Part shown: positions 51,305 to 60,202 of the stretch, one piece after another
How the letters are laid out: the number at the start of each line of letters is the position of its first letter
How positions within the stretch are numbered: position 1 is the stretch's first letter
Assembly (NCBI GenBank): GCA_900548145.1
Contig: URJB01000008.1
Span: 1-64,000 of the forward strand
Direction: 5' to 3'
DNA from: an uncultured Eubacteriales bacterium
GTDB taxonomy: Bacteria; Bacillota; Clostridia; Christensenellales; Aristaeellaceae
DNA: 64,000 nucleotides
Translations under genes and position numbers: made by a program
Notes under the pieces: generated by a model
The model's input: only the letters and a program-made list of their open reading frames with translations
Databases searched by the model: none
What the model was told of the DNA's origin: nothing

Positions 51305-53038
51305 CTACGCTCCTTCTCTTTGTTTCACGGTCAGGCATACCCGCAGCCCGCCCAGCGGCGAGCGGCTGAAAGAAAGCCCGCAGACCGGGTCGCCATAATG
51401 GATCGCCAGCCGGCGGTGGATATTGCTCAGGGCATGACCCGCCGGAGTCTCCTCCGATTCGCACTGGGCGTTGAGCCGGCTGATGGTCTGATCGGCCAAA
51501 GCGCTGCCGCTGTCCTCCACCCAGATGCGGAGATAGGATCCCTCCCAGTGGAAGCTGAGCTTCACCCGCACCTGATCGTCGGCCTCGATGCCGTGTTCCA
51601 GCACATTTTCCAAAAGGGGCTGCAGGATCAGCCGGGGTACGGCCAGCGAAACAAAGGCTTTGGGTACCGGCTCGATTTCGGCGCAGACCCGGTGACCGAA
51701 GCGCATCAATTGGATGCTCAAATAGATCACGGCGTGGTCGTACTCTTCCTGAAGAGGCAGTACGTTCCGGCTCTGATCGGTAATATAGCGGAAATAATCC
51801 CCCAGATAGCGGCTGAGCTTCTCCGCCGCTTCCTGATCCTCCATTTTCACCAGATGGCTAAGCAGGTAGAAGCTGTTGTAAAGAAAATGCGGGTTGATTT
51901 GGGCCTGCAGGTGCTTCATCTTCGCGTCCTGCAAAAGGATGGTCTGCTTATAGTCCTTTTCGATCAGCCCGGCCAGTTGGGCGGTCATTCGGTTGAAATG
52001 ACGGGACAGCCGATCGAACTCATCGGTATAGGAGGGCTCCAGCCGGGTCTGCAGCCGTCCCTCGCTGATACGGTCGAAGGCCCATAGAAGATCGTTGATC
52101 GGCCGCGCCACTGTGCGCCGGACGCTGAGCATATAAAATGCCAGCGCCACAAAGCCGCACGCCGTGAACAGCACCATCAGATTCTGAAGCCGGTTTGGAA
52201 AAGCGTACAGTTTCTGTGCATCGATCAGCTGCACCAGCAGGCAGTCCGGGTTTTCATCCAGCAGTTTTCCAACTGCCACGTATTTTCGGCCGTTCACTTT
52301 CGTGTCAAGGAAGCCAACTTCTCTGGTAAAGGCCATGCTCATCAGCGCCGCCGCGTGATCCGGTGCGGCGGGAGTGGCGTAAACCACCTTTTCCGGCAGA
52401 TAAATCAGATAGGCCATGGCTGCGTTCCCGTCCGTGGCGAGGGACTGGAGACTTTCCAGAACCCGTGTCCGGCGAAAGGAAACGCGAAGATAGAACGTGG
52501 GCTCCCGGTCGGTCACATAGCTGGAAATGGGCACCATATAGTTGACCGTCAGTTCGCCCTCCAGCGAGGACAGAAGCCGGAAGCCGCCCTCTCTGACTTC
52601 CGCCAGCAGAGAGCGCATTTCGTCCCTGCTCAGATAGGTTACGGCAGGCGCTTTGCCAACGCCCAGCCGAAAATCATGCTGGTAGCTGTACAGCTCCAGC
52701 CGGTCGATGTTGCGGTTGTAGGTGCTCAGGTTTTCCAGATAGGTCAGCGCGTCATTCAGCTCGGTGTAGCGTTCCGACGGCTTCATCGTCTGGTAGTAAG
52801 CAAACAGGTGCGTGATAAACCGGCTTTGGGTGGCGCACTGCATTTCATACTGCAGGTTGGCAATATCATCGTCGAACCGCTGGCTCAGATAGCGCAGACT
52901 GTTGGCCGTGGACTGGTTCAGCTCATGCTGAACGCTGCTGCGGCTCCAGGCAATCAGCGCAAATAAAGCGCCCTCCAGTACCAGAAGGCAGACCAGAAAA
53001 ATAACAAAAAGCCGGTTAAACGCCGTCCGCCTGAACAA
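51305..53038 (-). CDS. Sensor histidine kinase (YesM-like)
   Basis: 577 aa. First helix about 10-30, a large extracytoplasmic sensor region (about 35-275), a second helix about 280-300, HAMP (about 305-360), the His_kinase domain with INPHFLYNSFYLLSHL (phosphoacceptor His about residue 388), and an HATPase_c domain with LILQPLLENVLEHGI and an N box. It senses sugars or binding-protein state and phosphorylates the regulator encoded next. The usual type for Lpl/YtcQ ABC systems. Confidence 0.95.
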   Translation of the reverse strand: MFRRTAFNRLFVIFLVCLLVLEGALFALIAWSRSSVQHELNQSTANSLRYLSQRFDDDIANLQYEMQCATQSRFITHLFAYYQTMKPSERYTELNDALTYLENLSTYNRNIDRLELYSYQHDFRLGVGKAPAVTYLSRDEMRSLLAEVREGGFRLLSSLEGELTVNYMVPISSYVTDREPTFYLRVSFRRTRVLESLQSLATDGNAAMAYLIYLPEKVVYATPAAPDHAAALMSMAFTREVGFLDTKVNGRKYVAVGKLLDENPDCLLVQLIDAQKLYAFPNRLQNLMVLFTACGFVALAFYMLSVRRTVARPINDLLWAFDRISEGRLQTRLEPSYTDEFDRLSRHFNRMTAQLAGLIEKDYKQTILLQDAKMKHLQAQINPHFLYNSFYLLSHLVKMEDQEAAEKLSRYLGDYFRYITDQSRNVLPLQEEYDHAVIYLSIQLMRFGHRVCAEIEPVPKAFVSLAVPRLILQPLLENVLEHGIEADDQVRVKLSFHWEGSYLRIWVEDSGSALADQTISRLNAQCESEETPAGHALSNIHRRLAIHYGDPVCGLSFSRSPLGGLRVCLTVKQREGA

Positions 53039-53115
53039 AAAACGCCGCCCCCTGATGCCGCCGCACGACCCGCCTGTTCCGGCGGGCCGTGCAGTCTCAT
53101 TTGGATGGTTCTATC

Positions 53116-54039
53116 TTACTCCTTCACGCTGCCGCGAACAAGGCCCTTGGCGAAGTACTTTTGCAGGAAGGGGTACACGCACATGATGGGGAAAATAGCC
53201 AGAAAGATCTTCGCGCCGTTAGCGCCGTCCGCCGTGGCATTGGCTACCGCGTCCTCCAGCGTCATGCCGGTCTCGCCCACCGCGCTGTCCACGATGACGA
53301 TGGAGCGCAGGTAGGTCTGCAGGGGTTTCAGGCTCATGTCCTTGATGTAGAGCATACCGTCAAACCAGGCGTTCCAGTGCTGCAGAATGATGAACAGCGA
53401 CACCGTGGCAATGGAGGGCTTGCACAGGGGCAGGATGATCCGGGTCAGTGTGGTCCAGTGGCCCGCACCGTCGATAAAGGCGGATTCGGAAATGGCCTCC
53501 GGCAGTCCCTTCATGAAATTCATCATCAGGATGATGTAGTAGGTGCCCACGGCGCATGGAAGGATCATGGCCCAGAAGGTATTCAGAAGGCCCGTGTATC
53601 GGACCACCAGATAGGTGGGGATCATGCCGCCGTTGAAAAGCATAGTGCCCATGAAGTACCACACGAAATACTTGCGCTTGGGAAACGCACTCTGCCGCAG
53701 GGACATGGGATAAGAGGCCAGCACCGTCATCAGCATGGACACAGCCCAGCCCACGATAGCGCGGAGGAACGTGACCAGATAGGAGCGGAAAAACTGCGCG
53801 TCGCCCACTACGATCTCATAGTTTTCCAGATTGAAATCAATGGGCCAGAGCGTGACCTTGTTGGAAACCACCGCATCGATGCCGCTGAAGGACACCGCCA
53901 GAATGTGGAGCACCGGCACCAGACAGAGCATGCCCACCAGAAAGCAGAAGATATAGTTGAAAACCACGAACACGCGCCGCCCTGCGGAAACCTTGATCTT
54001 CTTCTTCGGGGCGCTGAAAGTTGCAGCGGCTTGAGCCAT
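53116..54039 (-). CDS. Carbohydrate ABC transporter permease, LplC/YtcP family
   Basis: 307 aa polytopic protein. The EAA-type loop for ATPase contact is visible as LPEAISESAFIDGAGHWTTL (about residue 190-209). Six hydrophobic helices. Pairs with the other permease and the binding protein upstream. No ATPase gene is present; such systems often share an MsmK-type ATPase encoded elsewhere. Confidence 0.93.
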   Translation of the reverse strand: MAQAAATFSAPKKKIKVSAGRRVFVVFNYIFCFLVGMLCLVPVLHILAVSFSGIDAVVSNKVTLWPIDFNLENYEIVVGDAQFFRSYLVTFLRAIVGWAVSMLMTVLASYPMSLRQSAFPKRKYFVWYFMGTMLFNGGMIPTYLVVRYTGLLNTFWAMILPCAVGTYYIILMMNFMKGLPEAISESAFIDGAGHWTTLTRIILPLCKPSIATVSLFIILQHWNAWFDGMLYIKDMSLKPLQTYLRSIVIVDSAVGETGMTLEDAVANATADGANGAKIFLAIFPIMCVYPFLQKYFAKGLVRGSVKE

Positions 54040-54054
54040 GACGAACGACCTCCT

Positions 54055-54990
54055 TTAGAAAACGCGGTATCCGCTGGTTTTGTAGGCCACCCGGTAGGAC
54101 ACGATGACCAGCGTGCAGGAAATGACGGACTTGAACAGCCCGGCGGCGGTGGAAAGGCCGAACTGACCGCCCGCGCCGAAGCCCATGCGGTATACCAGCG
54201 TATCCAGAATATCGCCGGACTCGTAAACAACCTCGTTATACATATTGAACACCTGGTCGAAACCAGCGCTCATGATATTGCCGATGGCCAGCGCGGTCAT
54301 CAGGATGATGGTCGGTACAATTGCGGGAAGGGTAACGTGGAGCATCTGCTTCCAGTGACCTGCGCCGTCGATGGACGCGGCCTCGTACAGATCCACGTTT
54401 ACGCCGGTGACCGCCGCCAGATAGACGATGGTGCCGTAGCCGAATTCCTTCCAGATGTGAGTAAAGATCAGGGTGAAGGGAAACCACTTGTTGTCGCCCA
54501 AAAAGATGATGTTTTTGCCGCCCAGCGCCACGAGCAGCTTGTTGACCAGACCGCTGCCGCCCAGTAGCTTGACAAAGATGCCCGCCAGCAGCACCCAGGA
54601 AATGAAGTGGGGCAGGTAGATCATGGTCTGCACCGTGCGTTTGAAACCGCTGGAACCCAACTCGTTCAGCAGCAGCGTAAAGGCCACGGGCACCACCACG
54701 CCCAGCACGATCTTCCACACGGACAGGGTCAGGGTGTTGCGCAGGGCGCGGCCGAAGCCGGGCATGCCGAACAGGGTCTTGAAGTTCTGCAGTCCCACCC
54801 ACTTGGAGCCAAGCACGCCCTTTGCAGGCAGAAACTTCTGGAAGGCGATCACGATGCCAGCCATCGGAATGTAGTTATAGATAAACAGAAGCAGAACGGG
54901 CAGAAGCAGCATCAAATACAGGGGCAGATTCCGCCGGAATTGATTCCTGCGCTTGAGGCTGCGCTGCGCGGCAATTTGCTGTTGGCTCAT
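54055..54990 (-). CDS. Carbohydrate ABC transporter permease, LplB family
   Basis: 311 aa. ATG at 54990 (GGGAGGAATTTTC upstream) is chosen over a frame extending to 55056. The EAA loop reads LYEAASIDGAGHWKQ (about residue 200). Six helices and a basic N-terminus. It is 15 bp before the second permease gene and follows an attenuating hairpin after the binding-protein gene. Confidence 0.93.
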   Translation of the reverse strand: MSQQQIAAQRSLKRRNQFRRNLPLYLMLLLPVLLLFIYNYIPMAGIVIAFQKFLPAKGVLGSKWVGLQNFKTLFGMPGFGRALRNTLTLSVWKIVLGVVVPVAFTLLLNELGSSGFKRTVQTMIYLPHFISWVLLAGIFVKLLGGSGLVNKLLVALGGKNIIFLGDNKWFPFTLIFTHIWKEFGYGTIVYLAAVTGVNVDLYEAASIDGAGHWKQMLHVTLPAIVPTIILMTALAIGNIMSAGFDQVFNMYNEVVYESGDILDTLVYRMGFGAGGQFGLSTAAGLFKSVISCTLVIVSYRVAYKTSGYRVF

Positions 54991-55058
54991 GAAAATTCCT
55001 CCCAAAGTGAAAATATGCGATAAGAGCAGGCGGGCTTTCAGGATAAATCGTTTCAAAA

Positions 55059-55096
55059 ATCCCCCGTCCCGGAGCCGGGGCCCTGAGACGGGGGAT
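55059..55096 (-). terminator. Intra-operon hairpin after the binding-protein gene
   Basis: On the minus strand ATCCCCCGTC (55096-55087) pairs with GACGGGGGAT (55068-55059) and is followed by TTTTTG. Located 14 bp after the binding-protein stop. Such leaky terminators commonly make the binding protein far more abundant than the permeases. Confidence 0.82.
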
Positions 55097-55110
55097 CGTT
55101 GATCCGCCGG

Positions 55111-56712
55111 TTACTTCTGGCTGGCGTAGTATTCGTTCACTTCGTCGGTGATGGTCTGGCCGCCGTTAGCGTACCAATCCTGCACGGCCTTTTCCCACAC
55201 GGAGATATCCTCGCCGGTGATGACCTTGGCGATGGCGCTGCGCAGGTCGTCCAGCAGCGTACTTTCATAGATGCTCATGGTCTCGGTCAGCGGGCCGTTA
55301 TAGGCGGGCACCAGCCAGCCGCCTTCCAGCAGGCTGTTCTGCAGCGGGTAAGCCTCGGTCTGGCAGATCAGGCGGCCCAGCATGGAGCGGTCGCCCTCCT
55401 TGGCCTTGAGGCACTGAGCATAGAAGTCCTTGATAACAGGGGCTACTTCCTCCACGGTCAGGTTCGCGTTCAGCGCTTCGTTGATGAGCTTGGAACGGTA
55501 GAAGTCGAAATCACCGCGGCCGAAGTTGCGGAAGATACGCAGATCCCAGTACAGGAAAGCGTCGTCGGGGTCGGAATAGTACTTCGGGATCTCTTCGTCG
55601 GTGGGCTCGGTGTACATGTGCTGCTCCAGCTCCATCATCTTGAAGATGGCTTCAGGATTCTTGCAGGCGGTAGTAACACAGGTGAAGGTGTTGCAGTTCG
55701 CATTGGTCCACTGCTTGAAGCGCTCGCCGTCCACGCTGGGCGCGGCCACGCAGGTCCAGATCGCTTCGGGATCGTTGACCATGTTGGTCTTCAGGTCCGT
55801 TACCACGTGCCAGCCGGTGGCATAGTACATACCGGCTCGGCCGTTGGCGATCTGCTCGGCCACGGTCTTGTCGTCGCACACGGCCATATCGGGCACGACC
55901 AGACCCTTCTCATAGATCTCCTGCATTTTCAGCAGGCCTTCGCGGGCGGTGTCACTGACATAAGCGTATTCATAGGTGCCGTCTTCCTTGGGCTGCCAGC
56001 AGCCGGCGATGGCACCGTAGGCGGCCAGGATCGCGTCGTAGTTGTGGCTGGTGGTGCCGGTCATGGCGATGCCAATGGTATCCTCGCCGCCCAGCTTGGC
56101 GTCCTTGAAAGCCTGCGCCACAGCGATCATCTCGTCGAGGGTCCGGGGGGCTTCCATGTTCACCTTATCCAGCCAGTCCTGACGGATCCACAGGATCTGC
56201 GTATTGTTGTAGAAGTTGTTCACGCAGGGCACGGCCAGAAGCTGACCATCCACAGTGCAGGCATCCCACATATCAAGGCTGTCCAGGGCGTCCTTTACCA
56301 GGCGTTTCTGCTGGTAGCCCTCATAGGCGGCGCGCACATCCTGCAGTACGCCGTTTTCTACCAGCGTGTAGAACATGGCTTTGTTACAGATGATGACGTC
56401 GGGCAGGTCACCGGAGGCCATGGCGGTATTGATGAGTGCTGCCAACGCGGTTTCGTCTTCAGCGATCTGGCGTTCCACATCAATATTCAGATAATCCTTG
56501 TACGCGTCGATCCACACGTTCTGGGTAGCGGAGGCGCGGCGGGGGTCGTTCGCATCATAGTTGGTGTTGCCGGTCTTGAAGTCCTCGCTTAGAATGGTGA
56601 GCTTGATGGGTTCTTCGTACTTGCCGTACACGTCCGTTTCTTCCGCCGCAGCGAAAAAACAGAGGCTGAGGCACAGGATGAGAGTCAGTGCAATAGCGAC
56701 GAGACGTTTCAT
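55111..56712 (-). CDS. Extracellular sugar-binding protein of the Lpl/LipO-type ABC system
   Basis: 533 aa, ATG at 56712 with AGGAGGGTAC upstream. Signal peptide: basic start, hydrophobic helix and AAAEE cleavage region at about residues 22-26; the cysteines inside lack a clear lipobox. The mature part is a type-II binding-protein fold with DLPDVIICNKAM and YYATGWHVVTDLK typical of SBP family 1-like oligosaccharide binders. Expected ligand is an oligo- or polysaccharide fragment; unassigned. First gene of the transporter set, behind its own promoter. Confidence 0.92.
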   Translation of the reverse strand: MKRLVAIALTLILCLSLCFFAAAEETDVYGKYEEPIKLTILSEDFKTGNTNYDANDPRRASATQNVWIDAYKDYLNIDVERQIAEDETALAALINTAMASGDLPDVIICNKAMFYTLVENGVLQDVRAAYEGYQQKRLVKDALDSLDMWDACTVDGQLLAVPCVNNFYNNTQILWIRQDWLDKVNMEAPRTLDEMIAVAQAFKDAKLGGEDTIGIAMTGTTSHNYDAILAAYGAIAGCWQPKEDGTYEYAYVSDTAREGLLKMQEIYEKGLVVPDMAVCDDKTVAEQIANGRAGMYYATGWHVVTDLKTNMVNDPEAIWTCVAAPSVDGERFKQWTNANCNTFTCVTTACKNPEAIFKMMELEQHMYTEPTDEEIPKYYSDPDDAFLYWDLRIFRNFGRGDFDFYRSKLINEALNANLTVEEVAPVIKDFYAQCLKAKEGDRSMLGRLICQTEAYPLQNSLLEGGWLVPAYNGPLTETMSIYESTLLDDLRSAIAKVITGEDISVWEKAVQDWYANGGQTITDEVNEYYASQK

Positions 56713-56747
56713 GGGGTACCCTCCTTGAAGTTTTAATTGATGTTATC

Positions 56748-56777
56748 AGTATATAATTTGTCATTTCTGACCGTCAA
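56748..56777 (-). promoter_or_regulatory. SigA promoter of the sugar ABC operon
   Basis: Minus strand: -35 TTGACG (56777-56772), 18-bp spacer, -10 TATACT (56753-56748), about 36 bp upstream of the binding-protein start. Confidence 0.68.
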
Positions 56778-56899
56778 TTGAATTATACGTACATTTTTAC
56801 TGGATAAATTGCCCAATCACGACTTTTTGATCCCAATTTTGCCAAAAGACGGAATTGCTCAATCAACAAAGGAAGATTTTGGGGCGGGGAGATTGAGAA

Positions 56900-57526
56900 C
56901 CTTTTAAGCGGCAGAAAGGAAGAAGGTTGCATCCAACAAATCGTTCAGTTCGTATCCTTCTTTGCGCAGTTTTTGGACGAGCGCAGCTTTTTCGCCTTGA
57001 GTTGCGCCGCGCATCGTTCTTCTCTCAAGGCGATTTCTTTTTTATTACGGCATTCTCCGCTCTGAGAAGTTCGTTCTCAGCTATGAGCTGAATCATTTCC
57101 TCTCGTTCGGATGGGGTTAACTCTGCCAATACATTTTTTTCATGTCAGGCTCCTTGGGTGGTCATCCTTTTCGTTGAGCGGCCAATCCTTGATACCCTTT
57201 CATTCTATAGTATCTGACCCATTGATACAAGAGACCGTTATTGATTCCGACCGAAATTGCCGTTTCTCTACACGATGCACCAGCTAAAACTTTGGCTACC
57301 AATTCATATTTTTTTCTGCTGTCCATACTTTGTTCTGGTTTTTATGCCTCAGGACTTCTGGTTCGCAAACATCTTCTATGCGAACCCAAGTCCGAATCGT
57401 ATCGTGAAATCGTTTTTCGTTTACTCCGTCTGGTGTCTCTGACCATCTCCCTTGTCGGTACAAATCAACACATATTTTCTTGTACTCATATGTTAAATGA
57501 AAATGCAGAAAAGCGGCCAATCTCAT
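56900..57526 (-). pseudogene. Decayed IS3-family element remnant (orfA, start of orfB)
   Basis: Minus-strand coding traces in several frames. YEYKKICVDLYRQGRW, then after a shift in a poly-A run EKKYELVAKVLAGASCRETA and NNGLLYQWVRYYRMKG give the HTH of an IS3-type orfA. Further on, ELTPSEREEMIQLIAENEL then LLRAENAVIKKEIALREE is the orfA leucine-zipper segment, ending near AKKDTN and a stop. An overlapping frame carries VQKLRKEGYELNDLLDAT, the usual start of orfB, which is cut off near 56910. The catalytic DDE domain is absent. No terminal inverted repeats were identified. Confidence 0.72.
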
Positions 57527-58629
57527 TATTCTACTGCTACCCCGCCCACCGGCACTCGGTTTTCATACGCCTTCTCGATCGCTTCCAGAAGCAGACCATG
57601 ACTGTCGCTGAGGCTTATGGTGGCCATGCTGCGCAGGTCGGCAAGATCGTCCTTTTCCTGCTGGCTCAGGGCAGACAGCCGTTCCTGATCCTCCTCGGCA
57701 TTTGAAGCCGGGTCAAGAGGACGGCCCGTGGAGGGGCGGGTGGAGCTGCCATACCAGTCCCGAAGCTCCGCCACGGTTTTGCCGGTCATCCACTGCTGGT
57801 AGGCGTTCATTTGTTTGTACCATTCGTTGGAGGGATTCATGCCGTAGCCGTCGCCCCGGTCGCGCTTGGTTTTCCACTGGGAAAGCTCCTCGGCGGCGCT
57901 TTCTTCGGTGTTCTGGCTGACGCCCGTGACCTTGCCGGTGGCGGGGTCGGTGACGTTGTAGCCTTCCCGGCCCGGCCAACCGCTGAAATGAGGCATGGTT
58001 TCGCCGTCATAATTGGGGGTGGATACTTCATACACGTCCACAAATACGTTCAGAATTTTGCCCTCCCGGTCAAAGAGCGCGTTCGCCATGGCGATGTTGA
58101 AGGAATAGACCGGCGTGCCCTCCGCGTCCTTTCCGGGGCCGTTGCGGAAATTGGCCGTGCTGCCAAGCCCGGAAAAGACCTGCGCCGTGGCGGGATCGAC
58201 CGTGGGGGAGGGCTGGGCAGACGGCGTGTTTTCGCTGCTGACGCTGCCCTCTCCGCCGCCTGCGCGAAGCTGCTCCAGAATGCCTTTCATGGCGGTCAGC
58301 ATACTGTCCGAAGAACCGGTGGCCCCGCTGACCGCGTCCACGCCATCCAGACCCTGCTTTTCCAAAACGGCCTGCCGGATGCCCTCCAGCGCCTTCCCGA
58401 AATATTCGGATTCGTTCCCGTTGCGGTTTTTGGCGTCGAATTCCGTGATCTTCCCATCCCGAACGGTGACGGAGACGATGACGTCATCGTTGTAGCCGGG
58501 GGCCAGATCCTGATAAACGCCGTCGGCATAGTCCGCCGCCAGCGCGCCGGAAAAGCTCAGAAGCCCGGCGGCGGCCAGCGCCAGCAGCGCCCTTCGGCAT
58601 TTTTGGGGAAAAAGACGGTTCTCCTTCAT
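57526..58629 (-). CDS. Exported FMN-binding domain protein
   Basis: 367 aa, ATG at 58629 after GGAGGTC. Signal-type N-terminus (LLALAAAGLLSFSGALAAD). FMN-binding domain about residues 33-125 with the SGATGSSDSM motif; in related Rnf/Nqr subunits the Thr in S[T/G]AT is the FMN-linked residue. A second, less typical domain (about 155-300) is shared with many clostridial FMN-binding proteins. Probably an extracytoplasmic flavoprotein of an electron-transfer chain. Its stop codon touches the start of an IS remnant. Confidence 0.88.
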   Translation of the reverse strand: MKENRLFPQKCRRALLALAAAGLLSFSGALAADYADGVYQDLAPGYNDDVIVSVTVRDGKITEFDAKNRNGNESEYFGKALEGIRQAVLEKQGLDGVDAVSGATGSSDSMLTAMKGILEQLRAGGGEGSVSSENTPSAQPSPTVDPATAQVFSGLGSTANFRNGPGKDAEGTPVYSFNIAMANALFDREGKILNVFVDVYEVSTPNYDGETMPHFSGWPGREGYNVTDPATGKVTGVSQNTEESAAEELSQWKTKRDRGDGYGMNPSNEWYKQMNAYQQWMTGKTVAELRDWYGSSTRPSTGRPLDPASNAEEDQERLSALSQQEKDDLADLRSMATISLSDSHGLLLEAIEKAYENRVPVGGVAVE

Positions 58630-58651
58630 GCAAAAGACCTCCTCTGTCCGC

Positions 58652-58681
58652 TTGACATTTCTTGCTTAAATATAGTATAAA
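58652..58681 (+). promoter_or_regulatory. SigA promoter of purA
   Basis: -35 TTGACA (58652-58657), 18-bp spacer, TATAAA (58676-58681); about 60 bp upstream of the purA start. A shorter-spaced TAGTAT also exists. Confidence 0.62.
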
Positions 58682-58742
58682 GGGGAATGGCCTATGCTTA
58701 TTTTTGTCCCGGCCGCAGAAGCGAGTGAAGGAGAGATCAGTT

Positions 58743-60020
58743 ATGGTTCGAAGCATCGTAGGCGCCAACTGGGGAGACGAAGGCAAGGGAAAGATCACGG
58801 ACGTGATGGCGGAGAACAGCGACATCGTGGTTCGTTTTCAGGGCGGCGCCAACGCCGGCCATACCATTATCAACGATTACGGCAAATTTGCGCTGCACCT
58901 GCTGCCCTCGGGCGTGTTCCACAGCAACATCGTCAATGTGATCGGCCCCGGCGTGGCGCTGGACGTGGAGCGGTTCGTGGAGGAACTGAACAGTCTGGTC
59001 AGCCGCGGCGTGCCCATGCCCAAGTTGTACATCAGCGACCGGGCACAGGTACTGCTGCCCTATCATGTGGCCTTTGACAAGTATGAGGAAGAACGGCTGG
59101 GCAAGGCGGGCTTCGGCTCCACCAAGAGCGGCATTGCTCCTTTTTACGGCGATAAGTATTTGAAAATCGGCGTGCAGGTCTGCCAGCTGTATGACGAGGA
59201 CATGCTGCGCGCCCGGCTTTCCAGCGCGGTGGAGCAGAAGAACGCCACCCTGCGCAACCTGTATCACAAGCCCGAGATCGATTTGGAGGCCCTGATCGCT
59301 CACCTGAAGAAGCAGGCGGAGCAGATTCGGCCCATGGTGATCGACACCACCAGCTTCCTGCACCAGGCCCTGAAGGAAGGCAAGACCATCCTGCTGGAAG
59401 GCCAGCTGGGCACGCTGCGGGATCCCGATCACGGCATCTATCCCTATACCACATCTTCTTCTCCGCTGGCCGGTTTCGGCACCGTGGGCGCGGGCGTTCC
59501 TCCGACCGCCTACAGCGACATCGTCTGCGTGACCAAGGCCTATTCCAGCTGCGTGGGCGCTGGCCCGTTCACTACCGAACTGTTCGGCGATGAAGCTAAG
59601 GAACTGCGCGACCGCGGCGGCGACGCGGGCGAATACGGCGCGACCACCGGCCGTCCTCGTCGGGTGGGCTGGTTCGATGCGGTAGCTACCCGTTACGGCT
59701 GCATGGCGCAGGGCGCTACCGAGTGCGCCATGACCAATCTGGACGTGCTGGGCTATCTGGATGAGATCCCGGTCTGCACCGCCTACGAGATCGACGGCAA
59801 GCTGGTGCGGGACTTCCCCTCCACGCCTTCCCTGATGCGGGCCAAGCCGGTGTACACCGTGCTGCCCGGCTGGAAGAGCGACGTGCGCGGCATTACCGAA
59901 TGGGACAAGCTGCCCGAAAACTGCCGCAAGTACGTGGAATTTATCGAGAAGGAAATCGAAGTGCCGGTGCGGATGCTCTCCACCGGTCCCAAGCGCAGCG
60001 AAGTGCTGTACCGCAAGTAA
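58743..60020 (+). CDS. purA: Adenylosuccinate synthetase
   Basis: 425 aa. ATG at 58743 with GAAGGAGAG upstream; the frame from 58662 has no ribosome site. P-loop GDEGKGK at the N-terminus, NAGHTI, STKSGIAPFY, GQLGTLRDPDHG with QYPYVTSS-like TTSSSPLAG, and the C-terminal loop GTTGRPRRVGWFD. It joins IMP and aspartate (with GTP) in AMP synthesis. Length is normal. Monocistronic with its own promoter and terminator. Confidence 0.97.
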   Translation: MVRSIVGANWGDEGKGKITDVMAENSDIVVRFQGGANAGHTIINDYGKFALHLLPSGVFHSNIVNVIGPGVALDVERFVEELNSLVSRGVPMPKLYISDRAQVLLPYHVAFDKYEEERLGKAGFGSTKSGIAPFYGDKYLKIGVQVCQLYDEDMLRARLSSAVEQKNATLRNLYHKPEIDLEALIAHLKKQAEQIRPMVIDTTSFLHQALKEGKTILLEGQLGTLRDPDHGIYPYTTSSSPLAGFGTVGAGVPPTAYSDIVCVTKAYSSCVGAGPFTTELFGDEAKELRDRGGDAGEYGATTGRPRRVGWFDAVATRYGCMAQGATECAMTNLDVLGYLDEIPVCTAYEIDGKLVRDFPSTPSLMRAKPVYTVLPGWKSDVRGITEWDKLPENCRKYVEFIEKEIEVPVRMLSTGPKRSEVLYRK

Positions 60021-60061
60021 AAACCAAACGCCTTTTTCAGACGAAGGGCGCATAGAAATTC

Positions 60062-60098
60062 AAACGGCCGCGGCATGGAAATATGCTGCGGCCGTTTT
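60062..60098 (+). terminator. purA terminator
   Basis: AAACGGCCGCGGCAT and complementary ATGCTGCGGCCGTTTT with a short loop; T-rich end. Confidence 0.88.
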
Positions 60099-60202
60099 GC
60101 GTCATTGCCATTCTATGGAACGTATGATAGGATATTCCCTAGACGGGGACGCAAGTCTGCATTCGGAAAAACGCCGCTTTCATCCAGAAAAGGAGCCGGA
60201 AA

